The notes under the pieces: generated by a model
What the model was told of the DNA's origin: nothing
The model's input: the letters and a program-made list of their open reading frames with translations, nothing else
Databases searched by the model: none
Made by a program: the position numbers and the translations under genes
Shown here: in pieces, positions 8,103 to 15,260 of the stretch
Layout: each line of letters opens with the position of its first letter
Numbering within the stretch: the stretch's first letter is position 1
Source: JAICIG01 sp035532215
GTDB taxonomy: Bacteria > Planctomycetota > Planctomycetia > Pirellulales > JAICIG01
Assembly: GCA_035532215.1 (NCBI GenBank)
Contig: DATKRK010000058.1
Coordinates: forward strand, 1-15,780
Direction: 5' to 3'
DNA: 15,780 nucleotides

Positions 8103-10238
8103 CTACGGCTCGTCGAACAGCATTCGTTGCGGCGATTTTCGGAGCGGAAGCGGCTTCTGCCCCGACATTTTCTTCAGTTCCGCCTCCACTATCTCGGCGA
8201 TCGTCGGCAATTGGCTGCCATCGGAGATAGACGCTAACAGTTGCCCATAGAGCACGATCTTTTCGTCGTTCCGCGACATTTCGAACCCTTGATTGCCAAG
8301 TCGGTCTAACTTAGAGCGTGCAGATTCGATTGCCGGCTGAATCGCTTGCACGCGCTGCCAGGCGCAATTGGATTGCTTTCGGCAGACAACGATGATGTCA
8401 AGTTGAATTGGTTCCTTGGCCTGCGATTTCGGAGTCGCAATTGACATTTCAGCCTTAACGGGGTGCGCGTTGATGACGGTGAACCCGCCTCCGAGAATGG
8501 CGTCGGCCAAAGCCGCCCAGCCCTCCTCTCGTGAATGATGATAAGTAAACGCCAAGATTCCGTCGTCTTTCAGGATCCTGTGACATTCGCGAAAAACGGC
8601 TTGGAGTTTTCGAGCGAAGCGACAGGGCTCGGTGTCCTGCACCTCGCACGGACTGCGAGTCGATCCGATGGGCGCATCGCCATGCTGTCTGCGAAGCTGT
8701 TGCCACGCGAAAAAGAAATCGGCCAACTCCGAATAGTGAACGTTGTCGAAAAACGGCGGATCGGTGATTACCAAGTCGAGACTTTTGTCTGGAAGGCGGG
8801 TTCTTGACGAATCTCCGCAGGATAAGTGAATCGACCTCGGCGAGAACTCGCCTTGCTCCGGCCAGTTCGAGGCGATCTGTCCGGTAAATGGTTCGGAGCA
8901 AACTCGTCCTGGAGAACTTTTGCCGTTGACTTCAGTCGGCGCTTCGCGGTACTGAATCGCGCGGAGCAACCTGCTCTGAAATAAATTCGAAAACGCTCCC
9001 GAACTTTTAGGCGTTCCCCAGATATTCGCCTCGATCGGCGTGCGCTCTGGTTTCAAGATGTGATGCGAAAACATGTGGCGCACCGCACCTGTCCCTTCAC
9101 CTTTATATGAGGCAAAAAGGTTATTGAATTCCAAAATGCCTGAAAAGAGGGTCAATAAAGCTTTTCGAGTTGGAGGATCTTGAACCCTCTCGATGGAGTC
9201 TCGCAGCCAGCCCAAGACCAGCAACTGCCGGTCGTTGAAGAAATCCCGCCATTTCCGAAAGCCGTAGCGCATTGCTTGGCGAGTATTGTAGCCGTGTTCG
9301 AGCAGAAGCTCCGGAAGGTCTATGTACCCAGCTTGTTCTTGTTGTTCCAGTAGCTCGGAGCAACGCTCGTACTCAACGCGATCTGCGTCGTTTACCGGGC
9401 GATATTCTTTATCGCCGCCTGAGGTAAGAACGAGCTTGCCGTACAGGCGAAAGTTGGGCCGTGATGCACCTTTTGAAATGGCGTCAACGATTTTGAACGA
9501 GCCGTTGCACCGGCTGCACGAAGCCGTCGTTCCACGCGCCGGACCAATCGTGGGGTCGAACTCGTGACGACATTTCTCGCATTTCGCCGAGTCGTTCCCA
9601 ATTAAGCCGCGAAAGATATCGCCGCATACCGGGCAAAGAATTTGCACTTCCGGTTTACGGCTCGGGTACGCATTGCGAGCGATAACGTACGACGAAAAAA
9701 GGTCGACGGACGCGCTACACTTCGGGCAGGTCGCTTGCATTACCCAAAAAAAATAAAGGACTTCGCCCTTGCGCCCGCTGGGATCTTGAAACCGATACAG
9801 TTCGCGAATCCTTGTCCCCACGCCTTGCGCAAGTTCATCGAATGCTTGCAGCAGCTTGCGTTTATTCAGCGGCCCCAGCGCTGTTTTCACAAGTTCGACT
9901 GCCACCGGGTTGATATCGCGTCCGAGCGCTGTCAAGCCAAGCTTGTGCGCTTCGCCGATTGTCGTTCCCGAACCCATGAAGGGATCGAAAATCGCTAGGT
10001 TGCCAAACGCGTGTCGGCGGTAAAACTCTTCACGCAAATCAGAGCCTCGAGGAAGGATGGCTCCCAAGAGAATGCCTCGGAAAACCGAGCCGAGACGCTT
10101 CGCCCACCACTTATGGACGTGGTAAATCGGCCTGTGGATTTCTTTCCGCCAGCTTTCGCGTTCCGCAAGCTGCGACAGAAATTCAAACGGAAATTCATCC
10201 GTTTCGATCAATCGTAGCTCAAGATTCCGCGTCGTCAT
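8103..10238 (-). CDS. DNA methyltransferase with Zn-ribbon insertion (COG1743/DUF1156-like)
   Basis: The 711-residue product has SAM-binding motif I, DPFMGSGTT (85-93). Catalytic motif IV, DPPFFDNVHYSELADFF (493-509), points to amino methylation of adenine or N4-cytosine. Between them lie four CxxC pairs, at 171/174, 202/205, 220/223 and 241/244, enough for two zinc ribbons. This combination matches the 'adenine-specific DNA methylase containing a Zn-ribbon' group. The motif order (I before IV) excludes the beta class. It overlaps the end of the upstream endonuclease gene by 20 bp, as in a type II restriction-modification pair where it would protect host DNA. The ATG at 10238 is preferred (GGAA 7 bases upstream) over a TTG two codons earlier. 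Recognition sequence is unknown. Composition is more A+T-rich than the flanks, a sign of transfer. Confidence 0.9.
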   Translation of the reverse strand: MTTRNLELRLIETDEFPFEFLSQLAERESWRKEIHRPIYHVHKWWAKRLGSVFRGILLGAILPRGSDLREEFYRRHAFGNLAIFDPFMGSGTTIGEAHKLGLTALGRDINPVAVELVKTALGPLNKRKLLQAFDELAQGVGTRIRELYRFQDPSGRKGEVLYFFWVMQATCPKCSASVDLFSSYVIARNAYPSRKPEVQILCPVCGDIFRGLIGNDSAKCEKCRHEFDPTIGPARGTTASCSRCNGSFKIVDAISKGASRPNFRLYGKLVLTSGGDKEYRPVNDADRVEYERCSELLEQQEQAGYIDLPELLLEHGYNTRQAMRYGFRKWRDFFNDRQLLVLGWLRDSIERVQDPPTRKALLTLFSGILEFNNLFASYKGEGTGAVRHMFSHHILKPERTPIEANIWGTPKSSGAFSNLFQSRLLRAIQYREAPTEVNGKSSPGRVCSEPFTGQIASNWPEQGEFSPRSIHLSCGDSSRTRLPDKSLDLVITDPPFFDNVHYSELADFFFAWQQLRRQHGDAPIGSTRSPCEVQDTEPCRFARKLQAVFRECHRILKDDGILAFTYHHSREEGWAALADAILGGGFTVINAHPVKAEMSIATPKSQAKEPIQLDIIVVCRKQSNCAWQRVQAIQPAIESARSKLDRLGNQGFEMSRNDEKIVLYGQLLASISDGSQLPTIAEIVEAELKKMSGQKPLPLRKSPQRMLFDEP

Positions 10239-11007
10239 CGCCAAGTTCCGGGATATCGTCCGGTCGAACGTTACGCATGGATACGGAACCCTTCGGGGAC
10301 GTCCTCATTCGCCACGCACGAAACCGATGCTCACGTCCGGAACCTGGATTGGCGACTTTTTTCGGAATCAATTCATTCGTTTGGAGGTCGAACGAATACC
10401 CTACAATTAACTCGCTTGCTTCTCGGCGCGCCAACTCGCCGACCTCTACGATTTCACGCCCGGGCTTGAACGCTGCCGGCAAGATCAGCGTTTGTTTATG
10501 GGCTACTCCGTCGACGAGTCGAAACGGCGTCGGAACGACGTACATCTTTCGGTCGCGAATGAGGATATCGCCATAGCTGCCAAACCCCTTTACGCTTTTG
10601 TTCTGGTGAACGTAATCGTGGTCTGCGTTCAAGAAGTCGCCGTGACAAACCACCAAATCGAGAACTGGATATGCGTTTCCGTCGGGCTTTTTGGGATAGC
10701 GACCGAAGACATAATAGATCGTCCGACCGTTGTGTTCGCCTGTCGGCGTCTGGCTGTTGCTATCGAAACTCGCGTCCCGGCCGGGGTACGCCAACCCTTT
10801 CACTTCGTAGCCGTCCGTGGCGGCCACCATTCGGAAGTCGGGGTAACTGTTTCTTCCGCCGCTTTCGAAATCATTGCCTGTCTCTTTCAACCTCGCCTTG
10901 AACCAATTCTGGAAGTGGAATTCCTTATCGGTCGAACTCACCCGCTTGATGAGCGATCCCGCGTTTATGGCTTCCACGCATCGAGTAAAGATGTTGGTAA
11001 CCGTCAT
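10219..11007 (-). CDS. Probable PD-(D/E)XK restriction endonuclease
   Basis: The 262-residue product contains a fitting PD-(D/E)XK core: Pro56-Asp57 (NSYPDFRM), ten intervening residues and Glu68-Val-Lys70 (GYEVKG). A further acidic residue, Glu29, lies in an upstream helix (STDKEFHFQNWF). These would bind the catalytic metal. The conserved-looking stretch YPGRDASFDSNSQ (74-86) follows the active site. Together with the overlapping downstream DNA methyltransferase, this indicates the nuclease of a type II system. I cannot name a family or target site. No controller protein gene is present. The ATG at 11007 has no clear Shine-Dalgarno sequence. The frame is open further upstream but offers no better start before the end of the neighbouring gene, so the exact N terminus is uncertain. 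Confidence 0.75.
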   Translation of the reverse strand: MTVTNIFTRCVEAINAGSLIKRVSSTDKEFHFQNWFKARLKETGNDFESGGRNSYPDFRMVAATDGYEVKGLAYPGRDASFDSNSQTPTGEHNGRTIYYVFGRYPKKPDGNAYPVLDLVVCHGDFLNADHDYVHQNKSVKGFGSYGDILIRDRKMYVVPTPFRLVDGVAHKQTLILPAAFKPGREIVEVGELARREASELIVGYSFDLQTNELIPKKVANPGSGREHRFRAWRMRTSPKGSVSMRNVRPDDIPELGDDDAES

Positions 11008-11063
11008 GCCGTTCGTCAGAATTGGCCGATCAAACGCGGTGCAAAGATCATTGAATAGGGGCC

Positions 11064-11807
11064 CTACAGCTTCTCGATCTCCACGCAGATCCCGCCGGCT
11101 CGCAGGGCTTTGTGCATGCGGGTGAACCAGAGTTCCTTGCGCCAAGAAAGTCCGAGATCCTGGCAAGTTTCGAACAGCTCTCGGCGGTTGTAGGTGCGGC
11201 AGCACCAGAGCCGGCTGGTCCAGGCGCCGCAAAACGTGTCTTCGCTGGTCAACAGCATCATTCGCCCGCCCGGCGCCATTACGCGGGCCAGTTCGGCCAG
11301 ACCGAGCCGCGCGTCGGGCACGTGCTCCAGCACATACCCGCACGTCACGCAGTCGAAGCTCTCGTCGGCGAACGGCAGCCGCGTGAGGTCGGCGACGAGA
11401 TGCCGCGGCACGTCGCTCTTGAGCCGCATGCGCGCCCGGCGGAGCATTTCGAACGACAGATCGAAACAGGTGATCTGGGCGCCGGGGTCGGCGTACTTCA
11501 GCAGGTGCGTCACGATCTGGCCGGCGCCGCTGCCGACGTCAAGAATCTTACGGCAGCCGCTGAGATCGAATTGCCGCTCGCGCAAGAGCTTGTCGCCCAG
11601 CGGCATGTGCAGCGAGATCAGGCTGCACATGGCCAACAGCGCCCCTTGCGGGCCGTCGTAGACGTCGCGAACCTTTTCGCGATACTCCTCGTAGCTGACC
11701 CGCTCGATTAAATTGTTTTCGACGATCTTTTTGACGACGTTCTTCTTTTTCGCCTTGGCCGAGTGTCGGCGCTTCTTGGGCTTGCGGAGCAGGGCCTTGC
11801 GGATCAT
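11064..11807 (-). CDS. Class I SAM-dependent methyltransferase (Methyltransf_11 type)
   Basis: The 247-residue product begins with a strongly basic tail (1-28, rich in Lys/Arg). A Rossmann-fold methyltransferase follows, with motif I ILDVGSGAG (88-96), the acidic ribose-binding Asp116 (ITCFDLSFEML), and LPFADESFDCVTCGYVLEHVPD-like motifs (144-165) around the post-motif loop. This pattern is typical of enzymes acting on small molecules, lipids or quinones rather than DNA; the substrate is not deducible. The basic N terminus might bind nucleic acid or membrane phospholipid. The ATG at 11807 is chosen because AGGA lies 6-7 bases upstream. A longer frame to 11912 would overlap the preceding gene and has an unconvincing Arg/Pro-rich start. 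It sits 71 bp after the VWA gene on the same strand, so co-transcription is possible. Confidence 0.88.
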   Translation of the reverse strand: MIRKALLRKPKKRRHSAKAKKKNVVKKIVENNLIERVSYEEYREKVRDVYDGPQGALLAMCSLISLHMPLGDKLLRERQFDLSGCRKILDVGSGAGQIVTHLLKYADPGAQITCFDLSFEMLRRARMRLKSDVPRHLVADLTRLPFADESFDCVTCGYVLEHVPDARLGLAELARVMAPGGRMMLLTSEDTFCGAWTSRLWCCRTYNRRELFETCQDLGLSWRKELWFTRMHKALRAGGICVEIEKL

Positions 11808-11878
11808 CGAGTTTCCTGAAGACTTCCGTCGCGGCGGGCGAGGCCGCAGGCGAGGACGGTTCGCACGCGGCGGAGTCG

Positions 11879-13834
11879 TTAAATATAAACACGCCGATTG
11901 TAGATATACCACTCGAAAAGCAAAACCGCCAGAGCCGCCAGCACCAGCAGCTTCCAGACGTCGCGGCGGGCCGGCTGGCGGGCCGTGATTCCCGAGACCT
12001 TGGAATCCCCCACTTTCAACTCCATCCGCGGCGCCAGATCGCTTTCCAGGCTATCGAATAAGTTGACCGCGAATTTTCCGGCGACTTTGCCGCCTTCCAG
12101 AACGTCGTAAGCCCCCACTTCCGAGGCGCCTGTGAACTTGAACGCGTTGAGCTTGCTGCGGCCCACGTCGACCGTCGACCCGTCGGGCAACTTGACCGCG
12201 ATGGTTTCGCCCGCCGTGTCCGATCGCCAAGTGACGGTTTGTCCCGGCTGCACGTTGTCGGTCGCCAAGCTCGTGCGGCTGCCGCCGAGATACTCCAGTG
12301 CATTCAAGACGAACACCGGGAAGCTCGCCTTCAGCACCCAGTCGGAGCCGACGCGATCCTCGTCGATCAACGTGAACCCCAGCGCCGCGTCTTCATATCC
12401 CTCTCGCGGTCCGATGGCGAACATCGCCCCGGCGTTGGCGTCGATCAGCACCGTACCGCCCGGCGGAGGAAACAACGGGATCGCCTCGGCGATCAACACG
12501 TTGCCCAATTCAACGATTTGCATCAAGGGGTGCGAACGGTCGCTGTCGATGATCTGCGGGGCCGCGACTTTTTCGCCCGCCTTCCAGCCTTCGCTCGGCG
12601 GCGCCCGGCCGATGAACAACGTGTTCGCCTGAGGCATTTGCTCCGGCCGGCAGCGGTCGAAAATCACCAGGTCGTAGCCGCCCGAAGCCGCTTGTTTCCG
12701 ATACTCGGCGCCCTTGATAAAGGCCGGAGCGTGCTGGGTGATGTCGGCGACTTCGCGAGCACGGTCGGTGCCCAGGGCGATCTCCAGCGGTTCGTTGCCG
12801 GGCGTGACGAACAACACTTTGGCCCGGCGCGGAACGTTGATCGCATTCCAGGCCGTGTTGTCGACGGCCAAGGCATCTTTGGCATCGAGACGCAGTTTGA
12901 GCATGCCCGACTTGAGCCCTTCCAGATCGAAAGCCACGCCGCTCGATTCTCCCGGCTCGACCTCCAAACGCTTGGCATTGTCGAGTTCGCCGTCGATGAA
13001 CACCTCGACGTCGACCGTCGCTTTTTCGGGGCCGTCGTTTTTCACGCGGGCGAACGCTTGCAAAGTCTCGGGCTGGTCCTCGCGCGGCGAGGTGGTCAGC
13101 GCGGCGATCGAAAGATTCGACACGGTCTCGGTCCCGATCGGATGATAGACCGGAGTGAGGTTGCCCAGCGCGAAGTTCTTGACGTCGGGGAATCGCCCGT
13201 CGCTGTAGATATAGAGCGTCGCCTCCTGGGCGTCGGCGACTTGAAAATCGCGGCTGTCTTCGATGTTGCTGGTGCGGCCCGGATTCGCCAGGCCCGAGGC
13301 CACCCTCAGCGCCTCGGCCAGCGACGTGCTGCGATTGGTTTGCTTCACTTCTTGCAAACGCCGCCTGAGTTCGTTGCGGTTGTCGGTGAACGACTGCTCG
13401 ACTTTGGCGCTGTCGGCGAAACTGACGATCATCGCCACGTCGCCCGACCGCATTTCGTCGATCCTCTGGGCGACCTGCTGCTTGGCGTATTCCAGCCGCG
13501 TCGGTTCGATATCGGTGGCGCCCATGCTCGCCGACGTGTCGATCAGGAAAATGCTCCGCTCGCCGAGCTGTTCGGAACCCATCCAACTGGGCCCCGCCAA
13601 GCTGAGCAGCAACAGCGCCAACAACAGCAACTGCAAGAACAACAGCAGGCTCTGCCGCAATCGCTGCCAGATGCTGTTGACGTGCAAGTCCTCGATCGAC
13701 TTGTGCCAGAGATAAGTGCTCGGCACCGCCAGCGGCTGCCGCTTGAGCTTGAGGAAATACAACAACACGATCGCCGGAGGCACGGCCCCGACGACGATCC
13801 ACTGCCACCACGAAAGCATGTTGGCCCATTGCAT
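11879..13834 (-). CDS. BatA-like von Willebrand A membrane protein
   Basis: The 651-residue product has the N-terminal double-membrane arrangement of the BatA family (about 12-28 and 62-82). Between these lies the typical LKLKRQPLAVPSTYLW segment. A VWA domain follows (94-235) with MIDAS residues Asp99-x-Ser101-x-Ser103, Thr170 and Asp212. After it come beta-rich stretches, a Rossmann-like region (about 338-515) resembling a class I glutamine-amidotransferase fold without an evident catalytic Cys-His pair, and a C-terminal membrane helix (627-644). In family members the VWA domain faces the periplasm and works with MoxR ATPase and DUF58 partners. The start at 13834 is chosen because its ATG overlaps the DUF58 stop as TGATG, implying translational coupling. 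An internal ATG five codons later is a second choice. Confidence 0.9.
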   Translation of the reverse strand: MQWANMLSWWQWIVVGAVPPAIVLLYFLKLKRQPLAVPSTYLWHKSIEDLHVNSIWQRLRQSLLLFLQLLLLALLLLSLAGPSWMGSEQLGERSIFLIDTSASMGATDIEPTRLEYAKQQVAQRIDEMRSGDVAMIVSFADSAKVEQSFTDNRNELRRRLQEVKQTNRSTSLAEALRVASGLANPGRTSNIEDSRDFQVADAQEATLYIYSDGRFPDVKNFALGNLTPVYHPIGTETVSNLSIAALTTSPREDQPETLQAFARVKNDGPEKATVDVEVFIDGELDNAKRLEVEPGESSGVAFDLEGLKSGMLKLRLDAKDALAVDNTAWNAINVPRRAKVLFVTPGNEPLEIALGTDRAREVADITQHAPAFIKGAEYRKQAASGGYDLVIFDRCRPEQMPQANTLFIGRAPPSEGWKAGEKVAAPQIIDSDRSHPLMQIVELGNVLIAEAIPLFPPPGGTVLIDANAGAMFAIGPREGYEDAALGFTLIDEDRVGSDWVLKASFPVFVLNALEYLGGSRTSLATDNVQPGQTVTWRSDTAGETIAVKLPDGSTVDVGRSKLNAFKFTGASEVGAYDVLEGGKVAGKFAVNLFDSLESDLAPRMELKVGDSKVSGITARQPARRDVWKLLVLAALAVLLFEWYIYNRRVYI

Positions 13835-14724
13835 CAGCGCACCAAGCCTCGCTGGCGGAGGTAGCCGGAAACCAATTGATCGACCGGCGTCGTGTTCTTG
13901 GCCAGCAAGTACGACATGCCGCGGCGATTGCAGAACTCTCGCGCGCCGCCGATGAACGCGGCCAGCGTCTGCTGATAGCGTTTCAAGAGCGGGGCGCTGA
14001 CCGTGATCTCCGCCACGTCGTCGTCCTCGCAGTCGATCAGCCGCAGATCGCCCTTCACGTCGGGCTCCAGTTCTTCCTGCGACAAGACCTGGATCACGTA
14101 GGCGTCCATCTGCCGCGCCATCAGATAGCGCAGCGCGTCTTGATAGCCTTGCTTGTCCATCAAGTCGCTGATCAACACGACGATGCCCTTGCCGGCGTTG
14201 CGCAGGCAAAAGTTCTTGACCCCCTGGGCCAGCGAAATCGATTCGCCCGGCTCGATGTGCTCCAGGTAGTCGAGCATCCGCCACAGGCTGCGCCGGCCGC
14301 GGAACACCGGCCCCGGCTGCCGCGCGGGCTGGCCGATCGTTTCGATCTTGATCCGGTCCGAACGCACCAGCCCGATGAAGCCCAGCGCCGCGGCCAACTG
14401 CTTGGCGTATTGCAGCTTGGTCGGCTCGCCGAAGTTCATCGAGTCGCTGGCGTCGATCAGGGCGTAAAAGTGCAGGTCTTCTTCTTCGAAGAACAGCTTG
14501 AGAAACAGCCGGTCGAGCCGGGCGTAGGTGTTCCAGTCGATGAACCGCAGGTCGTCGCCGTGGACGTAGTTGCGGAAATCGGCGAACTCGACGCTCTGTC
14601 CTTTGCGCTTGCTGCGCCGCTCGCCTTTCATGCGGCCGCGAAACACCTTGCGGCTGACCAGTTCCAGCTTTTCCAACTGGGCCAGCAGTTCGGGACTGAG
14701 CAACGGAGAAGCTAATGTGGACAT
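13834..14724 (-). CDS. DUF58 domain protein
   Basis: The 296-residue product carries the DUF58 signature EFADFRNYVHGDDLRFIDWN (46-65), continuing through YARLDRLFLKLFFEEED. A VWA-like fold follows with a MIDAS-type DASDS (91-95) and a further ISDLMD strand. It has no membrane segment, so it is probably cytosolic. DUF58 proteins are encoded with MoxR ATPases and membrane VWA proteins and are thought to act together in protein maturation or metal insertion; direct biochemistry is sparse. The start at 14724 has AAGGCGG a few bases upstream. That ribosome site lies inside the direct repeat shared with the MoxR 3' end. The start overlaps the end of the preceding small gene by 13 bp, and the stop overlaps the next start by one base. 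Confidence 0.92.
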   Translation of the reverse strand: MSTLASPLLSPELLAQLEKLELVSRKVFRGRMKGERRSKRKGQSVEFADFRNYVHGDDLRFIDWNTYARLDRLFLKLFFEEEDLHFYALIDASDSMNFGEPTKLQYAKQLAAALGFIGLVRSDRIKIETIGQPARQPGPVFRGRRSLWRMLDYLEHIEPGESISLAQGVKNFCLRNAGKGIVVLISDLMDKQGYQDALRYLMARQMDAYVIQVLSQEELEPDVKGDLRLIDCEDDDVAEITVSAPLLKRYQQTLAAFIGGAREFCNRRGMSYLLAKNTTPVDQLVSGYLRQRGLVR

Positions 14725-14897
14725 CCAGCCGCCTTTTCGCCTTCCATCTTTTCGATGGCGACTATCCGTGCGGGAAAGTCGATGTGCAGTCGATAGTCGC
14801 GCAACATGCCCGTTCCAATCAGGATCGTGTCGCTGCCTGCAAACGTCGCTTGCGCTCGGACGATCCGGTCATCGAACGGAAAGTCAACGAGAAACAC
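14712..14897 (-). CDS. Small protein resembling the C-terminal half of a retropepsin-like protease
   Basis: The 61-residue product starts at GTG with GAGGA 4 bases upstream, so translation is plausible. The segment ATFAGSDTILIGTGMLRDYR (17-36) followed by LHIDF resembles the second half of clan AA aspartic proteases, where a hydrophobic-hydrophobic-Gly loop precedes a helix and a final strand. The catalytic D(T/S)G half is absent, and no such motif was found upstream in frame. It may be a truncated remnant or a family of half-proteases. The last residues (EGEKAAGCPH) come from the direct repeat copied from the MoxR end, so the C terminus is likely a fusion made at insertion. It overlaps the preceding gene by 14 bp and DUF58 by 13 bp. 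Family assignment is inference. Confidence 0.5.
   Translation of the reverse strand: MFLVDFPFDDRIVRAQATFAGSDTILIGTGMLRDYRLHIDFPARIVAIEKMEGEKAAGCPH
14727..14745. repeat. Direct repeat copy 1 (DUF58 side)
   Basis: This 19-bp stretch is identical to 15264-15282. Extended to 14722-14753 versus 15259-15290, 28 of 32 bases match. This copy supplies the ribosome site and ATG of the DUF58 gene. Confidence 0.85.
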
Positions 14898-15156
14898 GTC
14901 TTCCTCGATTCGTTGATTCTTTCCGATAGTAGGCTGGAGACCCCACCCGCACGAAGAACAAAGGACCCATGCTTCCAGCGGCGTCTCTTTGAGCGATCAC
15001 GTCTTGGACGGAATGGCCAAACCAGATGCAGCCGCTCGCAGGATCGATGCCGGCGGTCTGGCCGACCTTGTCCGACAAATCATGGCGCTGCTGATACGCC
15101 GACCAAATCTCCTGGGCCCGGCTTGAATCGGCTTCCGTCCATTTGGATAGGGTCAT
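14884..15156 (-). CDS. Conserved-looking 90-residue protein, function unknown
   Basis: I do not recognise a named family. The 90-residue product is soluble. It begins with MTLSKWTEADSSRAQEIW, a helical, charged start, and continues with a middle section containing VGQTAGIDPASGCIWFG and SVQDVIAQRD. Its later part, GPLFFVRVGSPAYYR, has alternating hydrophobic residues that suggest a beta strand, before a basic tail. The ATG at 15156 has AGGTG 7 bases upstream, which supports real translation. It overlaps the downstream 61-residue gene by 14 bp, so the two form a coupled pair. Both lie inside the segment bounded by the 32-bp direct repeat, between the MoxR and DUF58 genes. A toxin-antitoxin-like or passenger cassette role is possible but nothing in the sequence shows it. 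Confidence 0.65.
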   Translation of the reverse strand: MTLSKWTEADSSRAQEIWSAYQQRHDLSDKVGQTAGIDPASGCIWFGHSVQDVIAQRDAAGSMGPLFFVRVGSPAYYRKESTNRGRRVSR

Positions 15157-15260
15157 TGCGATTCACCTGTATGATTCGCGACGCGTATGCCCGCCAACGG
15201 GGACAATTTCATCGTAGATTCCTCGCTTGCCAGAGAAAAGCCCGGACGGGTATCGCCGCA

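Noticed and set aside
11008..11343. N-terminal extension of the restriction endonuclease into the neighbouring methyltransferase gene
   Set aside because: It is an Arg/Pro-rich shadow of the methyltransferase. Only the last 18 or so residues look protein-like, and they offer no usable start codon.
12239..13864. 541-codon plus-strand frame antisense to the VWA gene
   Set aside because: It is an Arg/Gln/His-rich product without domains, opposite a well-supported VWA protein.
13835..14284. N-terminal extension of the VWA protein inside the DUF58 gene
   Set aside because: It is a second-frame reading of DUF58. The BatA-type N terminus begins at the TGATG overlap.
13876..14715. 279-codon plus-strand frame antisense to DUF58
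   Set aside because: It is the shadow of the DUF58 gene and contains no recognisable motif.
15241..15250. CCCG/CGGG palindrome followed by CTTTT after the MoxR stop (minus strand)
   Set aside because: The stem is 4 bp with a 2-base loop, which cannot form a stable terminator hairpin.
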